Made by a program: the position numbers and the translations under genes
Shown here: positions 12,831-17,323 of the stretch, piece after piece
How the letters are laid out: every line of letters starts with the position of its first letter
Numbering within the stretch: position 1 is the stretch's first letter
Notes under the pieces: generated by a model
Databases searched by the model: none
Told to the model about the DNA's origin: nothing
The model's input: only the letters and a program-made list of their open reading frames with translations
Origin: an uncultured Pelagibacteraceae bacterium
Lineage (GTDB): Bacteria; Pseudomonadota; Alphaproteobacteria; Pelagibacterales; Pelagibacteraceae
Reading direction: 5' to 3'
NCBI GenBank assembly: GCA_902566925.1
Contig: CACFKO010000017.1
Location: forward strand, 1-17,323
DNA length: 17,323 bases

Positions 12831-15800
12831 CCCAATGTAGAATAACAGATCTAATACCAGTTGTTAAGCTTAAGAAAGTAACGATTAGAGACAAAGTAGG
12901 AGATCTTTCTCTGTTCGATAATTCGGCATATGTCGACCCTCACTTACATCCATATGATCAAAATTCGCTGTGGCAAGCTGTTGGCTCACAGACATCTTCC
13001 GGCCTTGCTAATGCACAAACTTTATGGTCTTCAGCGATGACTGAATTTACTACAACACCAATTGATGAATTGACAATCGACGTACATCTTTGTGCGGAAG
13101 ATATTATTTTTAACCCAAATGTGGAAGCTTCCCAAGGAGCCGGCGGAATAATCGGTTCCGGCCTTTCTGGTTCAGCAGCCTTCCCGGTTTCAAATCCTAT
13201 AGTGCAACAGTACTTTCCTTCACTAGCAGATGACAATGGGTATGTTTCATACACTGAAGCACTTCCAGAAGAGGTGGTAGGATCAATTGTAAACAATGAT
13301 TTAAACTTCAGTCAATATTTTGCAAATAGAGAATTTACAAATCATTTTAAAATAAATTTGTTTTATATAAAATCAGATAAAACAACGGACTTAGGTGGTC
13401 AACTTATAAGATTGATAGAAGAAATTGACAGAAGATTCAACATTAAGGCTAATAGGTCATGGGGATGGAGGATACAATATTTTATTAAATCTCTTTTGGT
13501 CGGACATAATGTTTTTGCTCCGCCCATGACAGGCGCTCAAGGTGCATATGAATTTGCTAGCAATTCTGCGCCGGCCCCATGGAACGCCGTTGCTATACAA
13601 AAGTACTTTTTTGATCTTGGAATCGACGATTCTGCTTTCTTTGATTGGATTTCGAACAATATGGAAACCATTTACTCGGATGACGCACAGCAGTTTATAA
13701 TTCCTACCCAATTGGTATTTGACGAAAAATCAATAAATGATTTAGTTAACGAAGGCTATGGAAGGTACAATGAAGATGGAAATTTCATATACAGTATATT
13801 GCCATCTGATTCAAATAGTAAGTTTGCCAATATGCCCAATCCACCAGACCTGTCATATGATAAAAGCAAAGGAGTCCTCCGAATCCGAGAATCTGATGTT
13901 AATGTTAGAAACTGCGCGATCTATACATTTCCAGAGGTGTCGCCGGATGTTTTGGATGTTGGTTTAACACAGCACTATGGCATGGATCCATCTTTTAGAT
14001 TGCAACACGGCGGTACCGTTTCTAGCCCTAGTGAAGTACAGGTTGTTTTTAAAAATGAGTTTCTAGCTATGCAGCCGATATTCTCTGGCTTTGGGACATA
14101 TCAAAGAATCTTGATTGATAATAAGTCGGTTGATCAACCCGGTGGAATTACTGGTCAGAACACAGGAATCATACAAGACTTTAGAGAAATCCAGAGATTA
14201 AGTAATTTAAATCATGATTTTTATGCCAACAACTTTAAAGTTATGCTTGACACTTTGACATATAAACTTAACAAGCCTAGTGGCTATGAAGACAATAACT
14301 TTGTATCTAATCTTTTTTCTGCATTTCATGAAGAGTATCAAGACGACCAAGGTAAAATTAATAAACACTTATTTAATTATTTTAGCTTTAATATATTAAA
14401 TTATTTGAGATTAAGGTCGACACTAGCGCCAATATACCAAAGATTACATCAATTTTCGGATCCGAATAACACCGGCTACAATCCGGCATACAAGCCAATC
14501 TTAGATGACTTGCTGCATCGATGCAATATTTTATCCCTCAGAGTCTATAGAAAAAGAGTAAGCAACGGATATATCGCATCAACTGATTTGGACTATCGAG
14601 GACAAGAGGAATTTACTGTTAACGAAAGAGAGCAAATGATTTGCCACACTTCAGATTCTAATCTTGGTGGCACCAATTTGCCGAACATTCCTGCGCTGAA
14701 CCCTAAAGCTTTTATAGAGACAGCCGGCACCCCTGTGAGTATGATACGACAACTAGGATTATATTTTGATAATGGCACTGGAGAGGATGCGGAATACAGA
14801 AGAATCAGAAACGTATGCTTCGCTGACACTGACATAATGACTAAATCAACTGGAAAATACAAATACCGTGTAGAGATAGACGTAGCAGATCATCTTCCGG
14901 AAAAAATCAATGAGTTGTTTTATGGTACAGAAATGATGCTCAAGGGTTATGACAACTTAATAAACTTTGTCGAGAACGCAAAGATCCCACCAGACGTTAG
15001 CTGGGCTTTGGGTGGCAACTACCCGACTAGTGGTTTATCGACAAATTATTTCTATGTAACAAATCAAATCCATCCGGACCTTTTTGATGCTTCCACAGAC
15101 TCGGGTGTCTACTATGCCGACTTAATAACTGAAATCGAGTCTCATAAATCAGACTTAAGGGATCTGTATCTTATGATAGCCGGCAAAAATTTGTATAGCA
15201 TGTCAATGATTGATAATCTGAGCTTTGCGGATTTGGAAGAGATATATGTTGTAAGAGATTTCATCGCAACATTTTTGCGTACTGTTGATAGCATCCTAGG
15301 CTTTTCTGGATCTGGTCGGACCAAAGGGGTCAACAGCTCACCTCGCAACGCAGCATATCCTATAGGCGGCTCGAACACAGGAAACGAAGGTCGCTTCTCA
15401 AGACCCAAGTATAATACTCTTAAATATAACTTTAAAGAAGTGATTGACATGTCCCCCATGCAGAATTTAAAATATACGATTATGGGCACCAGACAAGTAA
15501 AGTCTGAAGTTCAGGGTCAGACCGCCGGTGCCTATCCGAATATCTTGAGGGCTACACAACATGCGACTTACGGAACTGCCCGAAGTCCAAATTATTGTAC
15601 AATAAAAAGTCTAGAACTCAGGTACCAAGAGGAGTGGCGCCGCATTAATAATGATTATGTCACAGCCATGCCGGCGGCAACTAACGTAACCACAACTTCG
15701 ATTGTTAGAGATGACCCTGACACCGGGTATTCCTTATATACAGACCTAGGTGTACGCCAAGTTATAAGGCCGGATATCGAAGAATACAATTTGTACAACT

Positions 15801-16861
15801 GGACGAATGTAGGCCATCGCTCAAAGTCGATGTATATCACTGATGTTGATCGATCTTTGCATGATGCCAATTCTCCTAACCGGTTCAATGTAACGCAAGA
15901 ATTTAATCATGATGCGGTTGAATTAGGTAACGCAATGATCGGTTCATACAAAACAGAATCTCAAGTAACACTTTCATACACTCCGGTTAGCACAATGAAT
16001 TCTTTCAATCGTGATAATACATTCTATAAGCAAAAGAACTTTGCTAGCTTCATCAATGACAATCTAGCTACTACTGTTACATGCAATAGCGAAAACATCA
16101 GTATATTGGATTCTATTGATAATGTCAATGATGAAGAATCATGCGCACCAGATCTAGCTGTCATAGAAGGAAAAACGACTCCTTCACTACAATTCAATGA
16201 AACGTTTGTGACAAGCGAATTGGTCGACTCCCCAACTATGTTGGACGTAGAAGTAGGCAAAAAGTCTCTTCAAGAGAGTACAAGTTTGAATGCCAAGGAA
16301 GAGGACGCGCTATGTGAAGCAACGATAGATTATGTAACATCTAGGGCATTAGCCAACATGAGAGGATATAATATACTCCGTCGACCAGATTTTATACAAG
16401 GAAATCAATATTCTAAATTTGATTTAGATGATTATAATTCTAGAATGTTCATTAATGACAGCGTAAAACAACACTTATCTTTTCAAGCAGATCTAGATCC
16501 CTATAGCATAGTGGAGCAAGGTGGAGAATTATCCTATCTATATCAATTGAATTTGATATTACAATTACATAGAATCTATAGAATAGAATATTTAGGTGGC
16601 TTTACTATTGACATGAAGCCACAATGGAAACCTATTAATTTTACAAACATGAAAGGTTTGATGTATGCTAGCCCAAAAGGAATATTGTGCAGAATCAAGT
16701 TGCGCAACAATACCGATTTACAGATAGACAATATAAATACTAGTTTAAATTTATCAGCATTGGACGAATATTTTGTGCTATGCACAAAGTCCGATATAAT
16801 AGATAGCAATCCATCGATAAACATTTTAGATTTGCTTAAAGATCACGAAGGAGGTGTATAA
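12827..16861 (+). CDS. Large uncharacterised virion structural protein, 1,344 aa
   Basis: The start is set by the ATGA overlap and AGAGGA; the stop is TAA at 16859-16861. The protein is soluble-looking, with no signal peptide or transmembrane segment. Landmarks by residue: YVDP..HPYDQNSLWQAV (35-52); CAEDIIFNP (about 89-97); a Gly/Ala/Ser patch (about 101-118); a helical NYLRLRSTLAPIYQRL segment (near 525); GKYKYRVEIDVAD (676-688) followed by a helical NELFYGTEMMLKGYDNLINF; RSKSMYITDVDRS with GSYKTE (about 1005-1045); an acidic Ser/Thr/Asn-rich low-complexity stretch (about 1083-1165); and a C-terminal set YRIEYLGGF (1252-1260), PQWKPIN (1265-1271), LCRIKL (1287-1292) and DEYFVL (1313-1318). 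I recall the C-terminal set and the GKYKYRVEI segment from uncharacterised marine-phage structural proteins. It probably assembles with the two upstream products; which virion part is unknown. Confidence 0.85.
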   Translation: MTQCRITDLIPVVKLKKVTIRDKVGDLSLFDNSAYVDPHLHPYDQNSLWQAVGSQTSSGLANAQTLWSSAMTEFTTTPIDELTIDVHLCAEDIIFNPNVEASQGAGGIIGSGLSGSAAFPVSNPIVQQYFPSLADDNGYVSYTEALPEEVVGSIVNNDLNFSQYFANREFTNHFKINLFYIKSDKTTDLGGQLIRLIEEIDRRFNIKANRSWGWRIQYFIKSLLVGHNVFAPPMTGAQGAYEFASNSAPAPWNAVAIQKYFFDLGIDDSAFFDWISNNMETIYSDDAQQFIIPTQLVFDEKSINDLVNEGYGRYNEDGNFIYSILPSDSNSKFANMPNPPDLSYDKSKGVLRIRESDVNVRNCAIYTFPEVSPDVLDVGLTQHYGMDPSFRLQHGGTVSSPSEVQVVFKNEFLAMQPIFSGFGTYQRILIDNKSVDQPGGITGQNTGIIQDFREIQRLSNLNHDFYANNFKVMLDTLTYKLNKPSGYEDNNFVSNLFSAFHEEYQDDQGKINKHLFNYFSFNILNYLRLRSTLAPIYQRLHQFSDPNNTGYNPAYKPILDDLLHRCNILSLRVYRKRVSNGYIASTDLDYRGQEEFTVNEREQMICHTSDSNLGGTNLPNIPALNPKAFIETAGTPVSMIRQLGLYFDNGTGEDAEYRRIRNVCFADTDIMTKSTGKYKYRVEIDVADHLPEKINELFYGTEMMLKGYDNLINFVENAKIPPDVSWALGGNYPTSGLSTNYFYVTNQIHPDLFDASTDSGVYYADLITEIESHKSDLRDLYLMIAGKNLYSMSMIDNLSFADLEEIYVVRDFIATFLRTVDSILGFSGSGRTKGVNSSPRNAAYPIGGSNTGNEGRFSRPKYNTLKYNFKEVIDMSPMQNLKYTIMGTRQVKSEVQGQTAGAYPNILRATQHATYGTARSPNYCTIKSLELRYQEEWRRINNDYVTAMPAATNVTTTSIVRDDPDTGYSLYTDLGVRQVIRPDIEEYNLYNWTNVGHRSKSMYITDVDRSLHDANSPNRFNVTQEFNHDAVELGNAMIGSYKTESQVTLSYTPVSTMNSFNRDNTFYKQKNFASFINDNLATTVTCNSENISILDSIDNVNDEESCAPDLAVIEGKTTPSLQFNETFVTSELVDSPTMLDVEVGKKSLQESTSLNAKEEDALCEATIDYVTSRALANMRGYNILRRPDFIQGNQYSKFDLDDYNSRMFINDSVKQHLSFQADLDPYSIVEQGGELSYLYQLNLILQLHRIYRIEYLGGFTIDMKPQWKPINFTNMKGLMYASPKGILCRIKLRNNTDLQIDNINTSLNLSALDEYFVLCTKSDIIDSNPSINILDLLKDHEGGV

Positions 16862-16863
16862 TG
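16848..16863 (+). promoter_or_regulatory. Strong Shine-Dalgarno and TAATG overlap before the fourth gene
   Basis: AAGGAGGTG at 16848-16856, close to a full anti-Shine-Dalgarno match, lies just before the ATG at 16861. That ATG shares its A with the TAA of the 1,344-residue gene. This is the strongest ribosome binding site in the window. Confidence 0.9.
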
Positions 16864-17323
16864 GCTGATTTTTATGACAACAGTGTTGTATTATATACCA
16901 AGATTAAAGAGATAATGCCGGACTCCATCATCGACGTATACAACGCTAGTAGTTGGTCACACAGTGGCGGCTCTTGGCCAAACAACCCACCTTACGTTGC
17001 ATATGATATAGCAATCAATGTCAATCTTCCTGTTGCGGATTATTATTTACCAAAAGATTATGGTCTAGACGAAACTTCAACAATGGCGGAAAGGCTAAGA
17101 TATACGGTTGCCTATGAATACAATTACTTTTCTCATGATTATGAATTATTAATGGGTAGCCTACAATCACAATTGCAAAACAACGATCTTATGTTAAAAG
17201 ATCTTATCCAAGATTTGCCTGAATTGGCTGTTTTCTATATTTACCAATACGCTAGAGATTCTGGCACTGGAACATGGGATGCCGACTCTTATACTCCACA
17301 GGTTGGATATCTAAGTCAATTGA
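16861..17323 (+). CDS. Uncharacterised phage protein, 5' part only (154 codons visible)
   Basis: Starts at the ATG of a TAATG overlap behind a near-perfect ribosome binding site, and is still open at the window edge. The terminal 'tga' at 17321-17323 is really 'ttg a' in this frame, so it is not a stop. The visible sequence begins MADFYDNSVVLYTKIKEIMP, then an Asn/Ser/Trp/Pro-rich stretch (about residues 28-44), DIAINVNLPVADYYLP (about 49-64), and a likely amphipathic helical part ELLMGSLQSQLQNNDLMLKDLIQDLPELAVFYIYQYA (about 95-131, shown as one region). No recognisable family or motif. Coupling to the previous gene suggests membership of the same structural module. Function unknown. Confidence 0.85.
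   Translation, partial: MADFYDNSVVLYTKIKEIMPDSIIDVYNASSWSHSGGSWPNNPPYVAYDIAINVNLPVADYYLPKDYGLDETSTMAERLRYTVAYEYNYFSHDYELLMGSLQSQLQNNDLMLKDLIQDLPELAVFYIYQYARDSGTGTWDADSYTPQVGYLSQL

Noticed and set aside
12958..13296. Antisense frame of 112 codons, and similar antisense frames at 15142-15489, 10615-10911 and elsewhere
   Set aside because: All lie opposite strong plus-strand genes, lack ribosome binding sites and conserved-looking motifs, and are of a size expected by chance.
1..17323. Defence system, CRISPR array, tRNA genes, integrase or transposon
   Set aside because: No array-like repeats, no tRNA-like cloverleaf noticed, and all coding space is taken by four structural-type genes.

Overview
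The window looks like part of the virion structural module of a large tailed phage (Caudoviricetes), most likely uncultured and marine. This rests on four plus-strand genes packed without gaps, one of them at least 3,936 codons long, on stop/start overlaps at every junction, on moderate AT richness (about 40% GC by eye), and on protein blocks I recognise from memory in uncharacterised giant structural proteins of marine phages. No homology search was run. No gene here is of cellular type, and I see no tRNA, rRNA, CRISPR array, insertion sequence or integrase. No host can be named from the sequence.

Layout: (1) bases 1-11811 are the 3' part of a giant gene whose frame is open from the first base, so its true start lies upstream. 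The protein is not coiled-coil or tape-measure-like. It is rich in Tyr, Asn, Ser, Thr and Gly and predicted to be mostly beta. It has an N-terminal LamG/concanavalin-like region, a chain of conserved-looking blocks, three divergent copies of a small 'F-x-G-G'-ending domain between those blocks, a proline-rich linker and an arginine-rich C-terminus. (2) 11811-12830 encodes a 339-residue acidic protein with a distinctive N-terminus. (3) 12827-16861 encodes a second large protein of 1,344 residues. (4) 16861 to the window end is the 5' part of a fourth gene, 154 codons visible.

The junctions are TAATG, ATGA and TAATG, each preceded by a good Shine-Dalgarno sequence inside the upstream gene. The four genes are therefore probably one translationally coupled transcript. 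Coupling suggests that the products are made together and assemble into one structure; a tail-tip, baseplate or host-contact complex is the most reasonable inference, but the sequence does not prove it. There is no gene-free stretch; the only non-coding bases are the overlaps. No promoter or terminator is convincing.
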